A stretch of DNA of 41,941 nucleotides, from NCBI GenBank assembly GCA_934489735.1, contig CAKSSR010000016.1, forward strand, positions 1 to 41,941, written 5' to 3'. The stretch's first letter is position 1, and each line of letters begins with the position of its first letter. The translations under genes were made by a program, and so were the position numbers. This DNA is from an uncultured Eubacteriales bacterium (GTDB taxonomy: Bacteria; Bacillota; Clostridia; Oscillospirales; Acutalibacteraceae). Below the pieces are notes generated by a model, which had not been told where the DNA came from, did not search any database, and saw only the letters and a program-made list of their open reading frames with translations. Positions 15,683 through 22,451 of the stretch are shown in pieces.

Positions 15683-17354
15683 TGGGATGTTTTTGCATTA
15701 TATAAAGAATGAATTAGAAAAGGATTTAATAGGTGCAATTGTAGATAAGATTAATCAGCCACAGAAAGATGAATTAGTTATTTCTTTTAGAAATAGAAAC
15801 GAGAGTGTTAACGTATTGATAACTGCTAATGCATCGAGGGCTAGAATTTGTAGGATTAATAGAAAAATTGAAAATCCAAAGGTGCCTTACATGCTGTGCA
15901 TGCTGTTTAGAAAGAAATTAGTTGGGGCAAGACTTACTAATATAAGACAACTTGGTTTGGATAGAGTTGTATTTTTGGACTTTCTGGCTAAGAATGATAT
16001 AGGAGATGTTGAGAATTTTAGCTTGGCTGTTGGGATAATGGGAAAGTATAGTAACATAGTGTTGATAAATGATAAGGGAATTATAGTGGATGCTGTAAAA
16101 AGAGTCGATGAAAATATGTCCTCTAAAAGAGAAATCTTGCCAGGAATTAAGTATTTGAATGTCCCACCTCAGGATAAATTGAATATTTTGAATTGTAATG
16201 ATGAAGAAATTGAAAAACAATATGAAAATTTGAATCTGCCTATGGCTAAGTTTATGTCTTCTAGACTTCAGGGAATGTCTATCAATGTTGCTAGAGAATA
16301 TGAGAGAAAATTTAATAATGGTATGACAAAATTTGAAGATATATTGGATGAATTGAAAAACTTTAAAGGGACGCCTTATATGATGTTGGATGACTGCGGT
16401 AACCTGAAGGATTATTCTTTTGTTAGGCTTAGTCAATATGACAATTTTAAACAATATGACACATTCTCAGAACTGGTGGATGACTTCTATGTAGAAAAAG
16501 ATATAAGAGAATTGATCAGAACAAGAGCAAGTGATATATATAAGTTGCTGACTAATATACATCAAAAACTTAATAATAAAATACAGGCCTTGAATGAAGA
16601 TTTAAGTAAAAGTATGGACAGAGAAAAGTATCGAATATGTGGAGATATATTGAGCGCTAATATCTATAAGCTTAAGGGAAAGAGAGATTATGTAGAACTT
16701 GAAAATTTTTACGAAAACCCTACCACGCTTATTAAAATTAAATTGGATCCGAGGTTCGATGCAGTTCAGAATTCACAAAGATATTATAAGGAATATAAAA
16801 AACTTAGTATCGCTGAGAATAAAATCAAAGAACAAATAGAAAATGCAAAAGAAGAAATAAAATATGTGGAGTCTTTATTGTTCTGCTTGGATAGTATTGA
16901 AACCAATGAAGAAATAGATAGGTTGAGATTGGAACTCATTAACCAGGGATATATTAAATCTCATAAAAATAATAATATTAGTAAGATTAAGCCTAAATCA
17001 AATTACCTTGAGTTCGAAACAAGTGAAGGATTGAAAGTATTAGTCGGTAGAAATAATGTGGATAATGATAAACTTACTTTCAAAAAAGCAAATAAAAATG
17101 ATATTTGGTTCCATATTAAAGACGTCCCTGGTTCGCATGTGATATTATTTACAAATGGGAAGGAAGTGTCAGAAAAAAGTATAGAAGAGGCAGCTCAATT
17201 GGCAGCTTACTACAGCAAGACGGATAAACATACTAAGACTGCGATAGATTATACGAAGGTTTGTAATGTGAGTAAGTATAAAAATGCAAAGCCAGGCATG
17301 GTTATATATGTAAAATACAAGACAATTTATGTCTTTCCCAAGACAATTGATTGA
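15672..17354 (+). CDS. rqcH: RqcH, ribosome quality control NFACT protein
   Basis: A 560-residue NFACT protein. NFACT-N begins with MPFDGMFLHYIKNEL and includes the ANASRARI block. A helix-hairpin-helix-like and coiled-coil middle (about 270-430) follows. The NFACT-R domain has VLVGRNNVDNDKLTFK and DIWFHIKDVPGSHVIL near the C-terminus. RqcH (also called FbpA or Rqc2 homologue) binds 50S subunits carrying stalled nascent chains and recruits alanine tRNA for alanine tailing. AGGTGAT serves as SD, and it overlaps the preceding gene by 11 bp. A strong terminator follows at 17371. Confidence 0.92.
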   Translation: MPFDGMFLHYIKNELEKDLIGAIVDKINQPQKDELVISFRNRNESVNVLITANASRARICRINRKIENPKVPYMLCMLFRKKLVGARLTNIRQLGLDRVVFLDFLAKNDIGDVENFSLAVGIMGKYSNIVLINDKGIIVDAVKRVDENMSSKREILPGIKYLNVPPQDKLNILNCNDEEIEKQYENLNLPMAKFMSSRLQGMSINVAREYERKFNNGMTKFEDILDELKNFKGTPYMMLDDCGNLKDYSFVRLSQYDNFKQYDTFSELVDDFYVEKDIRELIRTRASDIYKLLTNIHQKLNNKIQALNEDLSKSMDREKYRICGDILSANIYKLKGKRDYVELENFYENPTTLIKIKLDPRFDAVQNSQRYYKEYKKLSIAENKIKEQIENAKEEIKYVESLLFCLDSIETNEEIDRLRLELINQGYIKSHKNNNISKIKPKSNYLEFETSEGLKVLVGRNNVDNDKLTFKKANKNDIWFHIKDVPGSHVILFTNGKEVSEKSIEEAAQLAAYYSKTDKHTKTAIDYTKVCNVSKYKNAKPGMVIYVKYKTIYVFPKTID

Positions 17355-17370
17355 ATTGTATATAATTTTT

Positions 17371-17425
17371 CTTAAAGAAGTAGTAATTTTTTAAATTAAA
17401 TACTGCCTCTTTAAGATTTTTTTTA
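17371..17425 (+). terminator. Rho-independent terminator after rqcH
   Basis: A 15-bp stem, CTTAAAGAAGTAGTA (17371-17385) with TACTGCCTCTTTAAG (17401-17415), has only two G-T pairs and is followed by eight T. It separates the housekeeping operon from the CIS locus. Confidence 0.9.
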
Positions 17426-17766
17426 TAATTAGCATTACGTATTTAATTAAATTGTAGATAATATATGTTTATTTATTGAGTTGTCTATATATAAATAAGT
17501 TTATTTAAGACATATTTATGTAAATATAGTGCATTATGATTATATAACGATACTTCATCTTTCATAATAAGACAAAAATGTGCTAATATTAACAAAATAA
17601 ATATTAAAACCTTGTTACTTGCTATAAATAGGTTTAATTTTTAAGAAAAATTAGATATTTTTTCATATAATTATAGAAATAGTTATAAAAAAGATTATAG
17701 TAAGGATATATAATACTTACAGTTGCGCAAGGTAGCGGAACAATTGCAAATAGAAGGGAGGAATCT
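17426..17766 (+). promoter_or_regulatory. Very AT-rich leader of the CIS locus
   Basis: No gene is seen in about 385 bp between the rqcH terminator and the sheath gene. The best promoter element is TATAAT at 17709-17714 without a clear -35. TTGCGCAA, a perfect palindrome, follows at about 17723, just downstream of the likely transcript start, and could be an operator. A strong SD-like GGGAGG at 17756-17761 has no start codon at a usual distance. Confidence 0.4.
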
Positions 17767-17802
17767 AATTCCAAATATTGAAGAGTAAATTTATTTGGAA
17801 TT
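17767..17802 (+). promoter_or_regulatory. Perfect inverted repeat in the sheath-gene leader
   Basis: AATTCCAAAT (17767-17776) and ATTTGGAATT (17793-17802) are perfect 10-bp arms with a 16-nt loop. The 3' arm abuts the sheath SD (GGGAG, 17803-17807), and another SD-like GGGAGG lies just before the 5' arm. It may set translation or mRNA stability of the sheath message. Confidence 0.6.
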
Positions 17803-17812
17803 GGGAGCATCA

Positions 17813-19558
17813 ATGGCTGAATATTTATCACCAGGAGTATATGTAGAAGAATTTGATTCCGGTCCTAAGCCTATGGAGGCAGTGGGAACAAGTACTGCAG
17901 GATTTGTGGGGATGGCTATGAGAGGTCCAGTTGAAGGCGTTCCACAATTAGTAACAAGTTTTTCTGATTTTAAGAAAAAGTATGGCGGATATTTACCAGA
18001 GGGTGAATTTGGTGAATATAGGTTTCTTGCTTATGCAGTGCAACAGTTTTTTACAAATGGAGGGTCTCGTGCTTTTATAGCTCGTGTGGCACCACCAGAT
18101 GCGGTTTGTTCAGAAGGTTTTATACCGAATGCTAAATCGCCTATAATTAGTTTTAGTGCAAAGAGTCCGGGCGTATGGGGTGATGACATTAGAGTGATTA
18201 TTACTTCATCAAGCAAGGCAAAGACACAGGTTTTGGAAGTAATCCAGAACGGTGACAGTACTAAGTACTTGGTTAAGAATGGCTCAGGTTTCCAAGTTGG
18301 AGACGTAGTTGCATTTATCGATGACAAAAAGGTAGTCTCATACAACCGAGTAATAAAGAGTCAGGACAATATGATTACTTTCGAAAAGCCGTTTAAAGAG
18401 GATATAGTAGAAAAGAACATATTGCCAAAGAAATCTATTGCTACATGTGAGATAACTGTAGAAATTAAGTATGATGACATAACTGAGTTATATGAAAATG
18501 TATCATTTAATAAAGATTCATCATCATTTATTGAGAATAGGTTATCCAAGTCAGACTTGGTAAAGGTTACTTATTCAGAACCTAAACTAAAGGATATAGT
18601 TCCACCATATTCTGTATTATATTCGGATGCATCAGCTGAAGGAGTACAGATAACTGCATTTACAGGCGGTAGTAATGGGGCTATATCATCTATAACATCT
18701 GCTGATTTTATAGGTGTTGACAATGGAGCTGGTAAACGTACAGGAATAGAAGCTTTCTTAGATAATGAATTCGTGTCATTAATGGCAGTTCCAGGTATTA
18801 CTGATCCAGCTGTAGAGTTGGCATTAGTCGCTCACTGCGAGAATTTAGGAAGTAGATTTGCTGTTTTAGATATGCCGAAGAATAGCAGAAAAGTGGACGA
18901 GTTAATTGCGCATAGGGATGCATTTGATACAAACTATGCTGCTCTATATCATCCGTGGTTAGAAATCTTTGACCCGCTTGATAAGAAAAACATAATGATA
19001 CCACCTTCTGGGTCTATTTTGGGAGTGTATGCTAGAAGTGATAATACTAGAGGAGTTCATAAAGCTCCAGCGAATGAAGTAGTAAGATCATGCATTGGAC
19101 TTGATTGTCAATTTAATAAGGGCGAGCAAGATTTGCTTAACCCGAAGGGAATAAATCTAATCAGATCCTTCCCAGGTCAAGGAATAAGAGTATGGGGTGC
19201 TCGTACAGCATCAAGTGATTCTAGCTGGAGATATATCAACGTTAGAAGACTATTCATATTCATTGAAGAAACCATCAAGGCTAATACTAGTTGGGCAGTA
19301 TTTGAACCGAACGATGAAGTACTTTGGGTACGTGTTCAAAGAACGATCAGCACATTCCTATCAGGTCTATGGAGAAGTGGAATGCTTGCAGGTGGAAGTT
19401 CATCAGAGGCATTCTTCGTTAACATTGGTAAAGATACTATGAGTCAAGACGACCTTGACAATGGAAGACTAGTATGCATCATCGGAGTAGCACCGGTTAA
19501 ACCGGCTGAATTCGTAATATTCAGAATTACGCAGAAAACTAGCGAGTCTGCAGAGTAG
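17813..19558 (+). CDS. CIS contractile sheath protein
   Basis: About 581 residues. The N-terminus MAEYLSPGVYVEEFDSGPKP, with ASTSTAGFVGMA-like GTSTAGFVGMAMRGP and FLAYAVQQFFTNGGSRAFIARV, is diagnostic of phage-tail sheath proteins (Afp2-4/Pvc2-4). The C-terminal sheath domain has SWRYINVRRLFIFIEETI, WAVFEPNDEVLWVRVQRTI and the ending VAPVKPAEFVIFRITQ. I start at the ATG at 17813 (SD GGGAG, 5-nt spacing) rather than an in-frame TTG at 17795. The sheath stores energy and contracts to drive the inner tube. Only one sheath gene is present, whereas Afp and PVC loci have three. It is first in the CIS locus; codon choice near its end looks biased for high expression. Confidence 0.95.
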   Translation: MAEYLSPGVYVEEFDSGPKPMEAVGTSTAGFVGMAMRGPVEGVPQLVTSFSDFKKKYGGYLPEGEFGEYRFLAYAVQQFFTNGGSRAFIARVAPPDAVCSEGFIPNAKSPIISFSAKSPGVWGDDIRVIITSSSKAKTQVLEVIQNGDSTKYLVKNGSGFQVGDVVAFIDDKKVVSYNRVIKSQDNMITFEKPFKEDIVEKNILPKKSIATCEITVEIKYDDITELYENVSFNKDSSSFIENRLSKSDLVKVTYSEPKLKDIVPPYSVLYSDASAEGVQITAFTGGSNGAISSITSADFIGVDNGAGKRTGIEAFLDNEFVSLMAVPGITDPAVELALVAHCENLGSRFAVLDMPKNSRKVDELIAHRDAFDTNYAALYHPWLEIFDPLDKKNIMIPPSGSILGVYARSDNTRGVHKAPANEVVRSCIGLDCQFNKGEQDLLNPKGINLIRSFPGQGIRVWGARTASSDSSWRYINVRRLFIFIEETIKANTSWAVFEPNDEVLWVRVQRTISTFLSGLWRSGMLAGGSSSEAFFVNIGKDTMSQDDLDNGRLVCIIGVAPVKPAEFVIFRITQKTSESAE

Positions 19559-19581
19559 TTGAAGAAGGGAGATTGATTTAA

Positions 19582-20106
19582 ATGCCAGATTCAGTATGGA
19601 GAGGCCTTAACACGGCGTATTCCCGTCCTATTTCAAAGGCTAAATTTAGAGTTGAGATTGATGGATTAGATATAGGAGGATTCCAAGACGTTTCCGGTGG
19701 ATTTAAAATCGACGTAGACGCCCATGACTACAGAGAAGGAGACATGGTGCAGAATACTATGAAAATCGTAGGATTGAACAAGTATCAGGACCTCAGCTTA
19801 AAGAAGGGACTAATGTACAAAGATTGGTTCTATGATTGGATTTTAGGATCACTAAATGGTCAACCGATTAGAAAGACCATAAGAGTAGTTGCAATGGACA
19901 ACGACGGTACAGACGTTGCAGCGTGGGTATTTGTTAACGCATGGCCAAAGAGCTATCAAGGTACTGACTTCAGTGGTAAGTCGAGTGACGTTGCTATTGA
20001 ATCACTATCGCTTTGCCATGAGGGTGTAACCAAAGAGATGTCCGGAAATACCGAACCAGCTATCGAATCAGTGGGAGGCAGCGAAGGTACTTCGACTTTG
20101 GGCTAG
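19582..20106 (+). CDS. CIS inner tube protein (gp19/Hcp-like)
   Basis: A 174-residue tube protein of the T4 gp19 family (Afp1/Pvc1). Typical features are FRVEIDGLDIGGFQDVSGG (about 22-40), YREGDMVQN, LKKGLMYKDWFYDWI and the C-terminal FVNAWPKSYQGTDFSGKSSD...IESLSLCHEG. Hexameric rings stack inside the sheath. AAGGGAGA serves as SD, 23 bp after the sheath stop. The last 25 residues form a Gly/Ser/Glu tail beyond the domain. A hairpin follows at 20130, before the next gene. Confidence 0.95.
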   Translation: MPDSVWRGLNTAYSRPISKAKFRVEIDGLDIGGFQDVSGGFKIDVDAHDYREGDMVQNTMKIVGLNKYQDLSLKKGLMYKDWFYDWILGSLNGQPIRKTIRVVAMDNDGTDVAAWVFVNAWPKSYQGTDFSGKSSDVAIESLSLCHEGVTKEMSGNTEPAIESVGGSEGTSTLG

Positions 20107-20129
20107 TAAAAAGTTTTATTTTTTACTTA

Positions 20130-20177
20130 AATGGGGAGATCTTATTATTATATTTAAAAAAAGAGATTATCCCCATT
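20130..20177 (+). promoter_or_regulatory. Intergenic stem-loop after tube gene
   Basis: AATGGGGA (20130-20137) and TCCCCATT (20170-20177) are perfect arms with a long AU-rich loop and no following T-run. A weaker A/T hairpin precedes it (about 20106-20125). It looks more like an mRNA-stabilising or processing element than a strong terminator, and would let sheath and tube be made in excess over baseplate proteins. Confidence 0.5.
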
Positions 20178-20209
20178 AGGTAAAATTAGTAACAAGGGAG
20201 TAGAAAAGT

Positions 20210-20581
20210 ATGAGTTTACAAGTAGAATTTGATTTTGTTTTACCGAAAGGCTACGTTGACGGTTCAGGAACGATCCATAAAAAAGGGACAATGAGACTAG
20301 CTAATGCAGGAGACGAGATATTACCATTAAAAGATTCAAGGGTACAACAAAATCCTGGATATTTATCAATAATATTATTATCGAGAGTAATAACAAAGTT
20401 AGGAACATTACCATTAGTAAGCACAGGGGTAATAGAAAATTTATTTACGGCTGACTTAGCTTACCTTCAGGATCTATATCAAAGGATAAATACAATGGAA
20501 ATGCCAATGTATCATGCAGTTTGTCCGAAGTGTGGAGAAGAAATAGAGGTACCAGTAAATTTTATGGAAGCCGAACTTTAG
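20210..20581 (+). CDS. CIS tail assembly chaperone-like protein
   Basis: A 123-residue protein resembling phage tail assembly proteins of the Mu gp41 group found next to the tube gene in CIS loci (FVLPKGYVDGSGTIHKKGTMRLANAGDEI; LLSRVITKLGTLPLVSTGVIENLFTADLAYLQDLY). It ends in a zinc-ribbon-like AVCPKCGEEIEVPV. Chaperones of this type keep tape-measure protein soluble and guide tube assembly in phages. AAGGGAG serves as SD. Its last 20 codons overlap another frame (-1) that carries a DUF6760-like sequence without a good start. A slippery heptamer at 20557-20563 and a stem-loop at 20570-20597 suggest a -1 frameshift that makes a 187-residue fusion in addition to this product. Confidence 0.8.
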   Translation: MSLQVEFDFVLPKGYVDGSGTIHKKGTMRLANAGDEILPLKDSRVQQNPGYLSIILLSRVITKLGTLPLVSTGVIENLFTADLAYLQDLYQRINTMEMPMYHAVCPKCGEEIEVPVNFMEAEL

Positions 20582-20597
20582 GACCTTTATGTTCGGC
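20557..20597 (+). promoter_or_regulatory. Predicted -1 programmed frameshift signal
   Basis: The heptamer A AAT TTT (20557-20563) is in register X XXY YYZ with the chaperone frame (codons Asn117-Phe118). After a 6-nt spacer, GCCGAAC (20570-20576) and GTTCGGC (20591-20597) form a perfect 7-bp, GC-rich stem whose 14-nt loop contains the zero-frame stop (20579-20581). This is the layout of known -1 frameshift sites in phage tail assembly chaperone genes. Confidence 0.65.
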
Positions 20598-20772
20598 AGA
20601 AGAGATATATGAAGAAATGGCTTTTATAGCTTATTATTTTCATTGGAGCCAAGATGAAATTGTAAAGATGAGTCATCTAGAAAGAAAGAATTGGTGCAAT
20701 AGGATATCCGAAATTAATAAAGAGTCAAATGGAGAAGAGGAAGAAAGTTTGGCTAAATTAATGGGAATTTAA
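20563..20772 (+). CDS. DUF6760-like segment, probably made by -1 frameshift
   Basis: The frame encodes SAEEIYEEMAFIAYYFHW (about 20593-20646), then DEIVKMSHLERKNWCNRI. This matches DUF6760, a small protein family next to chaperone-like genes in CIS loci (family pattern: LYEEVAFIAYHFHW, ME-HRERRRWV-EI). No ATG or SD exists before the conserved block. The only upstream starts are a TTG at 20521 and a GTG at 20530 without SD, and the first ATG (20617) lies inside the block. Entering from the upstream frame at the slippery site gives 69 residues after Phe118. Re-initiation at 20617 is the alternative. I give 20563, the first codon after slippage, as start. Confidence 0.7.
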   Translation, partial: YGSRTLGPLCSAEEIYEEMAFIAYYFHWSQDEIVKMSHLERKNWCNRISEINKESNGEEEESLAKLMGI

Positions 20773-20797
20773 AAATTTTTAAGTAAGGGGGGTACTT

Positions 20798-22423
20798 ATG
20801 GGCACAGAATATGGAAATTATTATGATCCATATGGCAATGGATTTATGAAAAGCAGGGGAGATGCAAGTGGAAAGAGTCCAAATGTTCCGAACAAAATGA
20901 TACCGAAACAAGAATCGGCTGATAAAGGAGCAAGCTATGGTGAGTACTATGCCGAAGAATTTATGAAGAGTGAAGGGGACGCAAGTGGAAAGAGTCCAAA
21001 TGTTCCAAACAAAATAATACCGAAGAAAGAACCACTCGATAATGGAACAAGTTATGGCGAGTACTACGGTGAAGAATTCATGAAGAGTGAAGGAGATGCA
21101 AGTGGACAAAGTCCGAACGTTCAGGATAAACAACCGATGCCAAACAAAGAACCGATTGACAATGGGACAAATTATGGGGATTATTATAGGCCATTTGATC
21201 AAGACTTCATGAAAGGCTCGGGAGATGGAAGCGGGAAGAGCCCTAACGTAAGGAATAAGCAAGTAGAGAAGAATCCGATATATGGTGAAGCAGGTCAAGG
21301 CGATGAATATGGAAAGTATTATCTAGGCGATTTTAAAACATTAGGTAAGCTATCTAATACTGATAAAAGTGATCATTCAGGGAAGAGTCCCAATACGAAG
21401 GACAGAGAAGTCCCAACTGAAGAGTGGGAAAATGAGAGCTCGGAATATGGGAACTATTATTTAGGGGAATTCAAAAGGCTGGGAGAGTTAAATAATAATA
21501 AAGACAAGGACACTTTTGAAGGAATCAGCCCAAATCCCGGTGACAAAATTAGAGGAGTTCCTAAAGGCAAAGAGTTTGATCCGAAAAAGAGTAGAGAAAA
21601 TCCAGGAGATGGTGGAGGCAGTGATTACGGAGAGTATTATTTAGGAGAGTTTAAAAGGCTAGGGGAACTGCCCAACAATGCAGAGCAAGACAATTTTGGA
21701 GGAAAGACTCCGAATGTTGGAGACAAAGTTGGTAGGACTCCGAAAGGGAAAGGCTTTAGTTATGCAGAAGCAATGAAAAAAGCTTCAACGACAGCAGATA
21801 ATATAAATCCGGACTCTATAAATATAGCAGAACAAGTATCACCTAACCTACCGTTGCAGAGAAATGCAAACCATTTTGAATTGAAAAATGGATTCTATAA
21901 TGTGAGCGAATCCAATGCCAGGTTGAGAAATGGCGGAGTTATGGATTCTGTAGAGAGGCTTTTATACAAGAATTCAGCAACTAACATGGTTACATCTACA
22001 TTTTTCATAGTGACATTGATGCTGGAAAGGATACCGTCACCGTTTACGTTAGGCTTTTCAAAAGTTAGTGGAATTGGAATGTCATGTAACTCAAGGGTTG
22101 TATACGAAGGAGGCAATGACACCCCATTTATATTTACATCTAGTGATAACAAAGCGTCTCTTAGCTTAGAAAGAGGTGTCAAGATACTAGATGATACAGC
22201 TGGATTCCCTCTTAGCTTGATATTAAAGCCAGGTACGAGACTTATGTTTATAGACATTGCAATTTTGAACAAAAGGCGTAGTGAACATCCTGTGAAACTT
22301 TTTAACTCATATGGAGATGTAGTAATAACAAAGGTTGGATTTAGTGGATTGGACGCAAAAAGCAGTTCACTATTTATTAGAAATATGAGCGTAGAATGTA
22401 GTGGCATTATAGAATTATTGTAA
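20798..22423 (+). CDS. Tube-like protein with N-terminal YGEYY...SPNV repeats
   Basis: A 541-residue two-part protein. Residues 1-310 carry seven imperfect repeats that begin YG(E/N/D/K)YY and end (K)SPNV-NK. The first four contain FMKSEGDASGKSPNV (about 5-33, 47-72, 86-111, 127-154). The last three contain YLGEFKRLGEL (about 171, 217 and 277 onward). Residues about 385-541 look like a gp19-type tube fold: FTLGFSKVSGIGM, VYEGGNDTPFIF, SLERGV, and DVVITKVGFSGLDAKSS at the C-terminus. A tube-like protein here fits a tube initiator (Pvc5-like) or a terminal ring. The repeat arm is Gly/Asn/Lys-rich, probably disordered, and its role is unknown. The SD is AAGGGGGG. Confidence 0.7.
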   Translation: MGTEYGNYYDPYGNGFMKSRGDASGKSPNVPNKMIPKQESADKGASYGEYYAEEFMKSEGDASGKSPNVPNKIIPKKEPLDNGTSYGEYYGEEFMKSEGDASGQSPNVQDKQPMPNKEPIDNGTNYGDYYRPFDQDFMKGSGDGSGKSPNVRNKQVEKNPIYGEAGQGDEYGKYYLGDFKTLGKLSNTDKSDHSGKSPNTKDREVPTEEWENESSEYGNYYLGEFKRLGELNNNKDKDTFEGISPNPGDKIRGVPKGKEFDPKKSRENPGDGGGSDYGEYYLGEFKRLGELPNNAEQDNFGGKTPNVGDKVGRTPKGKGFSYAEAMKKASTTADNINPDSINIAEQVSPNLPLQRNANHFELKNGFYNVSESNARLRNGGVMDSVERLLYKNSATNMVTSTFFIVTLMLERIPSPFTLGFSKVSGIGMSCNSRVVYEGGNDTPFIFTSSDNKASLSLERGVKILDDTAGFPLSLILKPGTRLMFIDIAILNKRRSEHPVKLFNSYGDVVITKVGFSGLDAKSSSLFIRNMSVECSGIIELL

Positions 22424-22451
22424 TTTACTTTAAGATTAAGGAGGTGAAGGT

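Noticed and set aside
17634..17831. Minus-strand ORF in the CIS leader
   Set aside because: It lies in AT-rich DNA, overlaps the sheath start and has no SD; its composition looks random.
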